From a virus: a stretch of 42,575 bases of DNA. Below the pieces are notes generated by a model. The model had not been told where the DNA came from. It did not search any database and saw only the letters and a list, made by a program, of their open reading frames with translations. The stretch lies in IMG/VR virus record IMGVR_UViG_3300027997_000003, positions 1 to 42,575 of that record. One strand, given 5' to 3'. Each line of letters starts with the position of its first letter. Position 1 is the stretch's first letter. This document shows positions 25,903 through 32,570 of the stretch, piece after piece. The translations under genes were made by a program, and so were the position numbers.

Positions 25903-26331
25903 TTATTCTGTTCCTCTTAGGATGTTGTCGAGTAGCTCAGCAGCTTTCTCGGGATCGTCACGATTCAAAACTGCCACCGAAATTTTGTGCAGGTTTTCAC
26001 GGGTTGAACCATTGATTTCCTCGGCTTCGTTCCCGTGGATAACAAAGATATCGGGAGGTGCTTCAGCAATGACGAAGACGTTGCCCCAGCATTCGAGGTT
26101 CTTCCGAATCCACATCAGCTGCGAGTCCCTCATCCCTTTCTTCCCATCAACGAAGGGAGTCGTGCGATTCCTTGCGTTGTGTTTCAGTTCGATGGTGCCG
26201 CATTGATTTTGTCCAAGCTGATAGTGTAGGTCAGGAAAACCTGCGCATGTGCCGCCGGTCTCGACTCGCGAAAACTGACCTGTGGGCAAGGCTATGTCCC
26301 GCAACCAAACCCACAGACCATGTTCACTCAC
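25903..26331 (-). CDS. VRR-NUC / PD-(D/E)xK endonuclease-like protein, 142 aa
   Basis: The catalytic pattern is AGFPDLHYQLG followed by CGTIELKHN: an Asp in PDLH and an ExK about 14 residues on, as in VRR-NUC and related phage nucleases. An upstream RVETGGTC loop matches the family's glycine-rich approach to the site. Such enzymes cut branched DNA (Holliday-junction or flap). The start is GTG 26331: an in-frame TAA sits directly before it and GGAG lies 6 nt upstream. It begins just downstream (on the - strand) of the pentamer array. Confidence 0.7.
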   Translation of the reverse strand: MSEHGLWVWLRDIALPTGQFSRVETGGTCAGFPDLHYQLGQNQCGTIELKHNARNRTTPFVDGKKGMRDSQLMWIRKNLECWGNVFVIAEAPPDIFVIHGNEAEEINGSTRENLHKISVAVLNRDDPEKAAELLDNILRGTE

Positions 26332-27291
26332 TTAGCGCTCCTGCCCTACCACGATCAACGCGAGCCTACCTGATCGAACCACGACAGACCGTGACTGCCT
26401 CACCGGAGCGTGCCAAAGATTACTCCACGGCACCATGCGCCACCTCGACTGCCGTACCTAGCCAGGACGTTCCGTAAGAGACCCTGCCACACATTGACTG
26501 CCTTACCATGCCGAGCGTTGCCTGATCCCACCAGACCTACCTCACCTGACCATGACTGCCTCGCCTTACCACAACCGACCTTGCCCCACCAAAACTCGCC
26601 TTGCCTCACCATGACTGCCGAACCACAGCGAACCTCACCAGAACATACCAATCCACAACTCACCGGGACTGTCTTACCTGACGAAACCCCAGAGGGGCGT
26701 ACCGTCCTAACCCCACCATCACTGCCGTACCTCACCTAAGCTCGACTCACCATGCGATATCGGACCTGACCAAGACTGCCTGACCTCAGCTTATCGGAAC
26801 AGAACATACCTGACCGAACCTAGACTGCCGTGCCGTGCCCGAACAGAACTCACCAGACCCAGCCTAGCGCTACCCAACCGCGACTGCCGTGCCGTACCCC
26901 AGCAAACCCTACCGACCTGACGCTACCACGACTGCCGCACCTTGCCCTACCATGGCAGAACCAACCATACCTAGCCTGACCTCGACTGCCTTGCCCGACC
27001 ATGACCCAGCGGACCCCGCCGTTCCTTGCCTTACCATGACTGCGTTGCCACACCTTGCCAGAGGCTACCTCGCCACACCTAACCTGACCACGACTGCCGT
27101 ACTGGGCACACCATGCCCTAGCCTACGTTGCCCCGCCTTACCTTAACTGCCGTACCGTTGCCCGCCGTGACGGACCTCGCGATGCCTAACATGACCATGA
27201 CTGCCTTGCCATACCGTGCCTAATCGCACAGGACCTGATCAAACCATGTCGGACCATGACTGCCCCAGCAAACCTAACCGTATGAGTGAGA
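26332..27291 (-). repeat. gene-free array of degenerate pentamers with ~54-bp units
   Basis: No plausible gene. On the - strand the sequence is a chain of GGYNN pentamers (GGT/GGC plus two variable bases). A fixed core, GGCAGTC followed by two bases, comes about every 54 bp. Read on +, the core ACTGCC (or one-base variants) starts at 26340 (weak), 26394, 26448, 26497, 26555, 26614, 26668, 26721, 26775, 26824, 26883, 26931, 26985, 27039, 27093, 27146, 27200 and 27259. Spacings are 48-49, 53-54 or 58-59, differing by one pentamer. Open frames seen through it on both strands are by-products of a stop-free repeat. Function unknown. Confidence 0.85.
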
Positions 27292-27774
27292 TCAGCCTTT
27301 CGCCGCACGCTTCTTCTTAGGAGTGCGACGTGAAGTGGTTCGCCTGACTGCATCGATTGCTTCGATGACAGTCTCTGCGAGCTTGAGCCCCGCCCACTTC
27401 TGTCGAAAGGTATTGATCTGACTTAGAAATCGCTGCTCTGCATCAGTTAGCTCTTCCTCACTCGCATCGAGAGTGACAACGTATTGTCCTTTGTCGGAAG
27501 CAGCAATGTATGCTGGGATGTGAGTTGGCTTCTTGTCTTTCTGCTTCACTTCGATCCGCAACGATGAACGGATCTCAGCAGCTTGGCGCAGTCGATACTT
27601 CGATGCAGCTTTCGACTCATCCCACTCGAACAAGGGGTGACCGGGACAGAGGACATCAGCGGCGGCATCGACCATGCCTTGACCGCTGTTGTCGTTCAGT
27701 GATTCGATCCATTCCCCGATGGCCTGAGCCTCAACGGGGTGCTGCTTGGACCATGAGTAGATGTTGCTGCTCAT
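27292..27774 (-). CDS. conserved-type phage protein with FEWDESKAA motif, 160 aa
   Basis: The segment HPLFEWDESKAASKYRLRQA followed by an AEIRSSLRIEV strand is one I recognise from many phage replication-region proteins of unknown function. The C-terminus is a helix and a very basic tail (RRTTSRRTPKKKRAAK). Its start overlaps the stop of the gene upstream (ATGA) and its stop is next to the pentamer array. DNA binding through the tail is possible. Confidence 0.6.
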   Translation of the reverse strand: MSSNIYSWSKQHPVEAQAIGEWIESLNDNSGQGMVDAAADVLCPGHPLFEWDESKAASKYRLRQAAEIRSSLRIEVKQKDKKPTHIPAYIAASDKGQYVVTLDASEEELTDAEQRFLSQINTFRQKWAGLKLAETVIEAIDAVRRTTSRRTPKKKRAAKG

Positions 27775-28427
27775 GCGGACTTCCTCTTACGAGTTTTCTT
27801 CGGAGCCTGCACTTCCCACATTCCGAAATCACCCCCGAATCCCTTCTTGCCGAGCGGACGCAGCTCACCGATACCAATGGTGGCACCCGCTCGTGCGAGC
27901 AGGTTGGCGACGTCAGTCTCCGTGCAGAGATCTGCATCGAAGTTGAGCGTCATAGTCACTGCCCAGTCGGTATAGATGGGACGGTTGCGCAGGTCGAACG
28001 TGTTGACGATGGCGACCGGTCGCGTGTCGTGGATCGGCTTCTTGCTTTCGATCTTGAGCAACGGAGTGCCGTCCGTCCTATCGAAGCCATCTGCGTCGAT
28101 GAAGAACGCACTCTTCGCTCGCGTCATATCGAGCCCGTCGATGTTGGCGCATGCCCGGATCATCGAAGCTCGAATCTGACGACACGGCACACCGTCCCAA
28201 CCTTGACGGCTGACATAGCGTGCGGCGTTGAACTCGGCTTTGTAATCCTTTGGTGCGCGTGGTTTCTTCACGGCATCGCTAGCGGTCTGCTTCTCCGCGA
28301 TTGCATCAACTGCTTTCTTGGAGAATTTGTTCTGCATCAGCGGGGACATCCCCTGCAGCCGTAATTGGACTGACTGGAAGTTGGGAGGGGTGATCGTAAT
28401 CCTAGATGATTTCTTAGCTGTAGCCAT
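27771..28427 (-). CDS. conserved-type phage protein with Gly-rich C-terminal loop, 218 aa
   Basis: The N-terminus has a strand-rich segment (FQSVQLRLQGMSPLMQNKFS), then a helix and GWDGVPCRQIRASMIRAC. The C-terminus ends in IGIGELRPLGKKGFGGDFG and MWEV, a glycine-rich loop before the last strand. This overall pattern recurs in phages next to recombination genes. The glycine-rich loop superficially recalls RAMP/Cas7-like RNA-binding folds, but that is a guess that needs structure comparison. Preceded by a promoter-like element (28461-28490). Confidence 0.55.
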   Translation of the reverse strand: MATAKKSSRITITPPNFQSVQLRLQGMSPLMQNKFSKKAVDAIAEKQTASDAVKKPRAPKDYKAEFNAARYVSRQGWDGVPCRQIRASMIRACANIDGLDMTRAKSAFFIDADGFDRTDGTPLLKIESKKPIHDTRPVAIVNTFDLRNRPIYTDWAVTMTLNFDADLCTETDVANLLARAGATIGIGELRPLGKKGFGGDFGMWEVQAPKKTRKRKSA

Positions 28428-28460
28428 AACGATATCACTCTAACTTAATTTGGGAGAGGG

Positions 28461-28490
28461 ACATTACCATGGCAGTGCTCCACCTGTAAA
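28461..28490 (-). promoter_or_regulatory. promoter-like element in the 70-bp gap before the 218-aa gene
   Basis: On the - strand: -35 TTTACA, an 18-nt spacer containing GTGGAGCA, and -10 TAATGT. It resembles the recurring class in having GGAGC early in the spacer, but the spacer is 2 nt longer, so it may be a divergent member or an ordinary sigma-70-like promoter. Confidence 0.35.
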
Positions 28491-28497
28491 CCCCTAA

Positions 28498-29925
28498 TCA
28501 GACGTCGAGCTTGAGCTGCCTTTCACGGGCTTTGCGAACTCGGCGCGGATTCTTTCGAGCTGCTCCTCGACGCTGAGCTGCTTGCGTTTTGCGGTACTTG
28601 TCGAGGACGAGCGTCGAGAAATCCTTCTTGCGTGCGATTGCTTCAAAATATTCCTCCTCAATGCTGTCGCGTGCTATCAGGAAGTGGTAGTTGATCTGCT
28701 GTGTTCTCTCCATGTCCATGATGCGGAAGCGGGACTGTTCAAACGTGATGTAACTGTGATCCCATGAATAGAAGATGTAGGTGTTCGCCTCGCTCAGATC
28801 GAAGCCGAGACCACTGCGGACCTGCATCACCACGACGTCGGTGTTGAACTTGCCATCCCACTCCGAGCTGCCTGAGATCTCCTTGTGAGTCCATTTGAAT
28901 TCATCGAGCAGCTCGTTGATGGCTTTGATCTCGTGGGTGAAGCGAGCACAGATGACGAGCTTGCGATCATCCATACCAGAGAGCACCTGCATGAGACACG
29001 TCAGCTTCTCGTCACCGACAGGCACGACGAGTCGCTTGCGTTTCTTCTGACCAGGGATGCGCTGCTGGTGGAGAAGGAAGCCTCCGCAGATCTGTTGCAG
29101 CTTCTGCACCTTGGTGACCGGCAGTGGTGCTTCGATGTCGAGTCCATCGACGGTGACTTGCAACTCCTTGTCCATCTGATCGTAGAGTTTCTGTGATTTC
29201 TCACTGAGATCGAAGTACACCTTGCGTTTGCGTATCGTGACTGGCTTCTTGCCCATGGCGATGCGTGCCTCGTTGAATGTTATTCGATAGCTGTACTGAT
29301 GGATGATCCTCAGCAGCTCAGGTCCACGCTGGTAGCCAGTGATCACTTTGTATTGACGACCATCCCTGCGTTCCTTCTCATCGTAGAGCACGTATCGATT
29401 CTTGAACTGCGCGTAGGTGCCGAACGCTACCTTGTGCTGAACGAAATCAAACGTCGCCCAAATCTGCTCGTAACCTTTGTCGATTGGTGTGCCAGTCAAT
29501 GCGAGTCGCCACTGTGCACGCTTGCCAATGGTGCGAACGAAACGTGACTGTGCAGTTCCAGGTTTTTTGATGTGATGACTTTCGTCTGCGATCACCATCA
29601 ACGTGCCACCACTATCCACGAAGTCTTTCGTAAACTTGTACCAATGCCCGCGAAGCGCTAGATTTTTTACGGGTTGTTGATAATTTATGATGTAGAAGGC
29701 ACAGTCCCAGTTGAGGTCGAGATGTTTTTCAATCTCCGATTCCCAAGTGAGTCTTGCTTTCTTCGGGCACACGATGACCACGACGTCAGGCTTGCGTGCA
29801 TCCACGATAGCCAGCGCGATCAGGCATTTGCCTGTGCGTTGCTCAGGAAATAAAGCGAAGCCATCGTGCTGGAGTGCAGCAGCGACAGCCTCGCTTTGAT
29901 ATGAGCGAAGCTCAGTTCTGAGCAC
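28498..29925 (-). CDS. SNF2/DEAD-like helicase, 475 aa
   Basis: A superfamily 2 helicase. Motif I is PEQRTGKC at residues 27-34 (Cys in place of the usual Thr/Ser). Motif II is ADESHHIK near 114. Motif III is ALTGTPI near 141. The second RecA-like half has SGLGFDLSEA, then a motif VI-like QSRFRIMDMERTQQI with its arginines. The C-terminus is basic (AARKNPRRVRKARERQ). Phage enzymes of this type are thought to remodel DNA or displace proteins in recombination-dependent replication. Its start overlaps the stop of the ssDNA-binding-like gene. Confidence 0.8.
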   Translation of the reverse strand: MLRTELRSYQSEAVAAALQHDGFALFPEQRTGKCLIALAIVDARKPDVVVIVCPKKARLTWESEIEKHLDLNWDCAFYIINYQQPVKNLALRGHWYKFTKDFVDSGGTLMVIADESHHIKKPGTAQSRFVRTIGKRAQWRLALTGTPIDKGYEQIWATFDFVQHKVAFGTYAQFKNRYVLYDEKERRDGRQYKVITGYQRGPELLRIIHQYSYRITFNEARIAMGKKPVTIRKRKVYFDLSEKSQKLYDQMDKELQVTVDGLDIEAPLPVTKVQKLQQICGGFLLHQQRIPGQKKRKRLVVPVGDEKLTCLMQVLSGMDDRKLVICARFTHEIKAINELLDEFKWTHKEISGSSEWDGKFNTDVVVMQVRSGLGFDLSEANTYIFYSWDHSYITFEQSRFRIMDMERTQQINYHFLIARDSIEEEYFEAIARKKDFSTLVLDKYRKTQAAQRRGAARKNPRRVRKARERQLKLDV

Positions 29926-30737
29926 TACGCCTTACTTAACTCAGAGGTCGGAATTTCCCACTGGCTTTCTTCGTCATCGACTACGGTTGCAAGGTCGCCC
30001 TCGATGTATTCGATCACACCTTGGACGTCGTCACCGTCCTCGCCCTCGAAGGTGACACGAGCACCAGTGCGGAGGGTTAGTTTCTTCTTCTTAGCAGGAG
30101 CCTTCTTGCTTTTGGCCTTGGCTTTGCGTTTCTTGGGTGCGGGCTCCTCCTCTTCTTCTTCCTCTTCTTCCTCTTCCTCCTCTTCCTCCTCTTCTTCCTC
30201 CTCCTCGACCTCTTCTTCTTCAGGCTCTTCTTCTTCCTCTTCGACAGCAATGCCTTTCTCAGCCATCACTTTCTCAGCGACATCGACGGGCATGTATCCA
30301 GTGACGCGAGGACGCTCAACGTCTTCGTACTCTTCGTTCTGGATGTCGAGACCACATGACTCACCGACAAGTGCATCGATGTCGAGGTCGTACTCGGAGT
30401 CAGGGATGTCAAACCCCATGCACTCCAATGCGGTGCGCAGAACCCACAGTGCCTGCGGTTGCAGACTGAAGTTGTCGAACACGGACGAGCCGATGTTCGT
30501 CTTCCAGCGTACTGCGAGATATTCCGCACCACTGCCCTGTGAAACCTCCCGTGAGATACTTGAGATATCCCCCGTGTACGGTCCATCAGGCGTAGGCATT
30601 GCTCCACCGGATTCGACGTCGGTGAAGTCAACGGTCACCATATTGGCTGATGATCGTCGTCCCCGCTTCTTAGCAGGTGCGCGTTTCTTCACTGGCGCTT
30701 TGCGGCGCTGGCTCTTTGCCTTAGCTCGCGGCGGCAT
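29925..30737 (-). CDS. DUF669-like single-strand DNA-binding protein with polyglutamate tract, 270 aa
   Basis: The core at residues about 34-150 (TVDFTDVESGG, GPYTGDISSIS, FDNFSLQPQALWVLRTALECMGFDI, DIDALVGESCGLDIQ) matches DUF669-type proteins, which are encoded with recombination genes and considered OB-fold ssDNA binders. The N-terminal 30 residues are basic. A 33-residue tract with 31 Glu follows the core, then a basic Lys-rich linker. A C-terminal Tudor/KOW-like strand set comes last (LRTGARVTFEGEDGDDVQGV). It overlaps the ATPase gene and the helicase gene. Confidence 0.75.
   Translation of the reverse strand: MPPRAKAKSQRRKAPVKKRAPAKKRGRRSSANMVTVDFTDVESGGAMPTPDGPYTGDISSISREVSQGSGAEYLAVRWKTNIGSSVFDNFSLQPQALWVLRTALECMGFDIPDSEYDLDIDALVGESCGLDIQNEEYEDVERPRVTGYMPVDVAEKVMAEKGIAVEEEEEEPEEEEVEEEEEEEEEEEEEEEEEEEEEPAPKKRKAKAKSKKAPAKKKKLTLRTGARVTFEGEDGDDVQGVIEYIEGDLATVVDDEESQWEIPTSELSKA
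30144..30242 (-). repeat. GAR triplet repeat coding for polyglutamate
   Basis: Thirty-three codons, 31 of them GAA or GAG, interrupted by one Pro and one Val. On the + strand it reads as a CTC/TTC run. It is in frame, so slippage in steps of three would change the acidic tail length without breaking the gene. It also produces a long antisense serine-rich frame that is not a gene. Confidence 0.85.
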
Positions 30738-31587
30738 TAGCTTTTCTCCTTAGCTTTCGTCGTTTGGGTTTAATACCTGACGTCAGATCCTTAATCTTCT
30801 GAAAGGTGGGGTTCACGATCACATCCGGTAGCGCACCTGCTGATGCAGGTCGCCGGATCTTGGTCGCATAGTATTGTTGGGGTCCGATACGCATGCAGTA
30901 TTCAGCGACGGTTGTTGCCTCATCGGCTTCGCCTTCCCAACGCTCACGGATGAACGTACCACCGATGGTATCAACTGCACCTTCGATGAACGTCACCACA
31001 GATGGAATCACACGAGCACTGATGTTGGGAACGATCACGTCTGCCTCTTCATCAGTGTCGCTATCAAAGATGCGCTCGTGCGCGATGAAGCACACGTTGT
31101 ATTCATGCTTCAAGTCGCGCATGTGTTCGAGTCCTTCCTTGAACAGCCCAGACATCTGTCCCCAGTTGCGAGTGCTGAACACATCATCGGCTGACTTCTT
31201 CACTTTCATGCGAACATCAGTCATGGCGAAGTCTTGCAACGCCGTGATCTGATCGATGATGATCGACTTGTACTCGGTGCCTGCTTCCAGCTCCCAATAC
31301 AGTCGGTCGAACTCGTCCCACGTAGTGATCATCACATGATCGATGTCATGTCGATCTGCAATAGTGTCGGTGCCACCTTCGTTGCAGTCGATGAGCAGCG
31401 ACGGGGTTGGGAACGTCGAGGCGAAGTGAGTCTTGCCTGATCCACTGCGACCGTACACCAGCATGACGATGTTGCTTTCAACCTCCGTCAGTGGTCGTGC
31501 ACTGTCGAGGATCGAGCGTGCAGGTGGGGCTTTGCGTTTCGCTTTGCGTCGAACCACTCGCTTCTTCTTTCGTTTTGCGGTAGCCAT
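30721..31587 (-). CDS. Sak4-like RecA-fold ATPase, 288 aa
   Basis: Walker A is GRSGSGKT at residues 46-53 after a basic N-terminus (KRKKKRVVRRKAKRK). The next strand has LLIDCNEGG, and Walker B is KSIIIDQI. The RecA-core helix with DLKHEYNVCFIAHE follows. This arrangement is that of Sak4-type phage ATPases, which support single-strand annealing together with an SSB. I chose ATG 31587, on an ATGA junction, over the TTG at 31590. The next gene downstream is the likely ssDNA-binding partner. The C-terminus is basic. Confidence 0.75.
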   Translation of the reverse strand: MATAKRKKKRVVRRKAKRKAPPARSILDSARPLTEVESNIVMLVYGRSGSGKTHFASTFPTPSLLIDCNEGGTDTIADRHDIDHVMITTWDEFDRLYWELEAGTEYKSIIIDQITALQDFAMTDVRMKVKKSADDVFSTRNWGQMSGLFKEGLEHMRDLKHEYNVCFIAHERIFDSDTDEEADVIVPNISARVIPSVVTFIEGAVDTIGGTFIRERWEGEADEATTVAEYCMRIGPQQYYATKIRRPASAGALPDVIVNPTFQKIKDLTSGIKPKRRKLRRKANAAAS

Positions 31588-32570
31588 CAATCGTCTCCGA
31601 TTTCTCGTTGGATGTAGTCTGCTTTGATGACGAAGTCTGTATCGTGCCCGCGTACTTCAGCCTCACAGACACTGCGGAATTCACAAGAACTACAATTGAA
31701 TGGGCTCATGGAGCGTGCAGCTCGTGCTCCTTTCCTACGAACGAGCTGGATGTCTTCGGCTGTCGATAAGAAGTCTTCGACCACCTCGTTGACCATGTGA
31801 GTGGTGGGCTTCGGTAGAAATACACGCTCGAAGAAACTGTCCTCTTTGCCTTCGAGGTGCTTGAGCATCTCCGTGTAATTTCTCGGGTCCTTGTTATTCT
31901 CTGCGATGGTGCGTTGGTAGGTGAAAACATCGCAGTCTAAGTTTTTGCGCTGAGACAGCTCACCATTCTTCAATACCTCTGGCACCGTGGGTGCCTTCGA
32001 GCGTGCGTAGTCCCAGAGCACACCATCGATCTCAATCTCCGGGTTTGATTTGCCCAGTCCCCAGACGTAGAGCAGCAGCTGCAGCTCACTGAACCGATCT
32101 TCTCCTGTAGGAATGGAGCTAAGGAATTTGTGATCGACAATCCAACGACGGTCCTGTGCATCAACAGCTATCTTGTCGATGAATCCGGCGAAGCGCATTT
32201 TGCCGGGGAGATCAAAGTAGACAGGGACCTCTGACTTTTCATAACGCAGTGGATCATGCCGGTACTTGCGCAGGTAACCCTCGAAGATGGCACCGCAGTC
32301 GCCAATGATGTCACCGAACCGCTCCTTCTCTTCCTCGAAGTAGCTTTTGAATTTCTCTGCGTAGCCTGCGAGGACGTCCCACGGATCGTCACCAATGAAT
32401 CCCTTGACGAGCTTCGCATTGATGTATGCGTTCAGCATCTCGTGCAGAATCTCACCTTTGATTAGGCGCACTCCTTTGCGCTGACGTTTGAGCCCTGTTT
32501 TGTAGCGGTACTCCCATGCCTTCTTACATCGTCGAAACGATGAGACTTCGGAATAGCTAACCGTTGGCAT
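31587..32570 (-). CDS. Cas4/RecB-family PD-(D/E)xK nuclease with Fe-S cluster motif, 327 aa
   Basis: The N-terminus SYSEVSSFRRCKKAWEYRY gives Cys15. A C-terminal CSSCEFRSVC gives Cys293, Cys296 and Cys302. Together these are the four ligands of the Cas4/AddB-type iron-sulfur clamp. The nuclease motifs are GEILHEMLN (motif with His), AGFIDKIAVD and IVDHKF, the D...DxK pair. Such enzymes resect DNA ends; in phages they often stand beside an annealase and polymerase as here. No Cas1/Cas2 genes are nearby, so adaptation is not implied. It overlaps polA by 14 nt. Confidence 0.85.
   Translation of the reverse strand: MPTVSYSEVSSFRRCKKAWEYRYKTGLKRQRKGVRLIKGEILHEMLNAYINAKLVKGFIGDDPWDVLAGYAEKFKSYFEEEKERFGDIIGDCGAIFEGYLRKYRHDPLRYEKSEVPVYFDLPGKMRFAGFIDKIAVDAQDRRWIVDHKFLSSIPTGEDRFSELQLLLYVWGLGKSNPEIEIDGVLWDYARSKAPTVPEVLKNGELSQRKNLDCDVFTYQRTIAENNKDPRNYTEMLKHLEGKEDSFFERVFLPKPTTHMVNEVVEDFLSTAEDIQLVRRKGARAARSMSPFNCSSCEFRSVCEAEVRGHDTDFVIKADYIQREIGDD

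Noticed and set aside
26400-27146. Open frames of 67-111 aa on both strands inside the pentamer array (26400-26735 -, 26850-27053 -, 26410-26739 +, 26889-27146 +)
   Set aside because: A stop-poor 5-nt repeat leaves several frames open at once. No ribosome binding sites, and the peptides are just the repeat read in triplets.
26332-27291. CsrA sponge RNA
   Set aside because: The - strand has GG every five bases but the next base is nearly always a pyrimidine, so GGA is rare (about seven in 960 bp).
26332-27291. CRISPR array
   Set aside because: The invariant core is only about 7 nt and the intervals are themselves periodic, with no unique spacers and no cas genes. The Cas4-like nuclease belongs to the recombination module.
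27510-28364. 284-aa + strand frame, and similar long antisense frames at 15252-16067, 5673-6383, 7128-7793 and 2862-3470
   Set aside because: Each lies opposite a well-supported gene, has no ribosome binding site or known motif, and has low-complexity shadow composition.
30004-30753. 249-aa serine-rich frame on the + strand
   Set aside because: It is the complement of the polyglutamate repeat of the DUF669-like gene.
31587-32570. CRISPR adaptation role for the Cas4-like nuclease
   Set aside because: No cas1, cas2 or array nearby; its neighbours are polymerase, annealase ATPase and ssDNA-binding protein.
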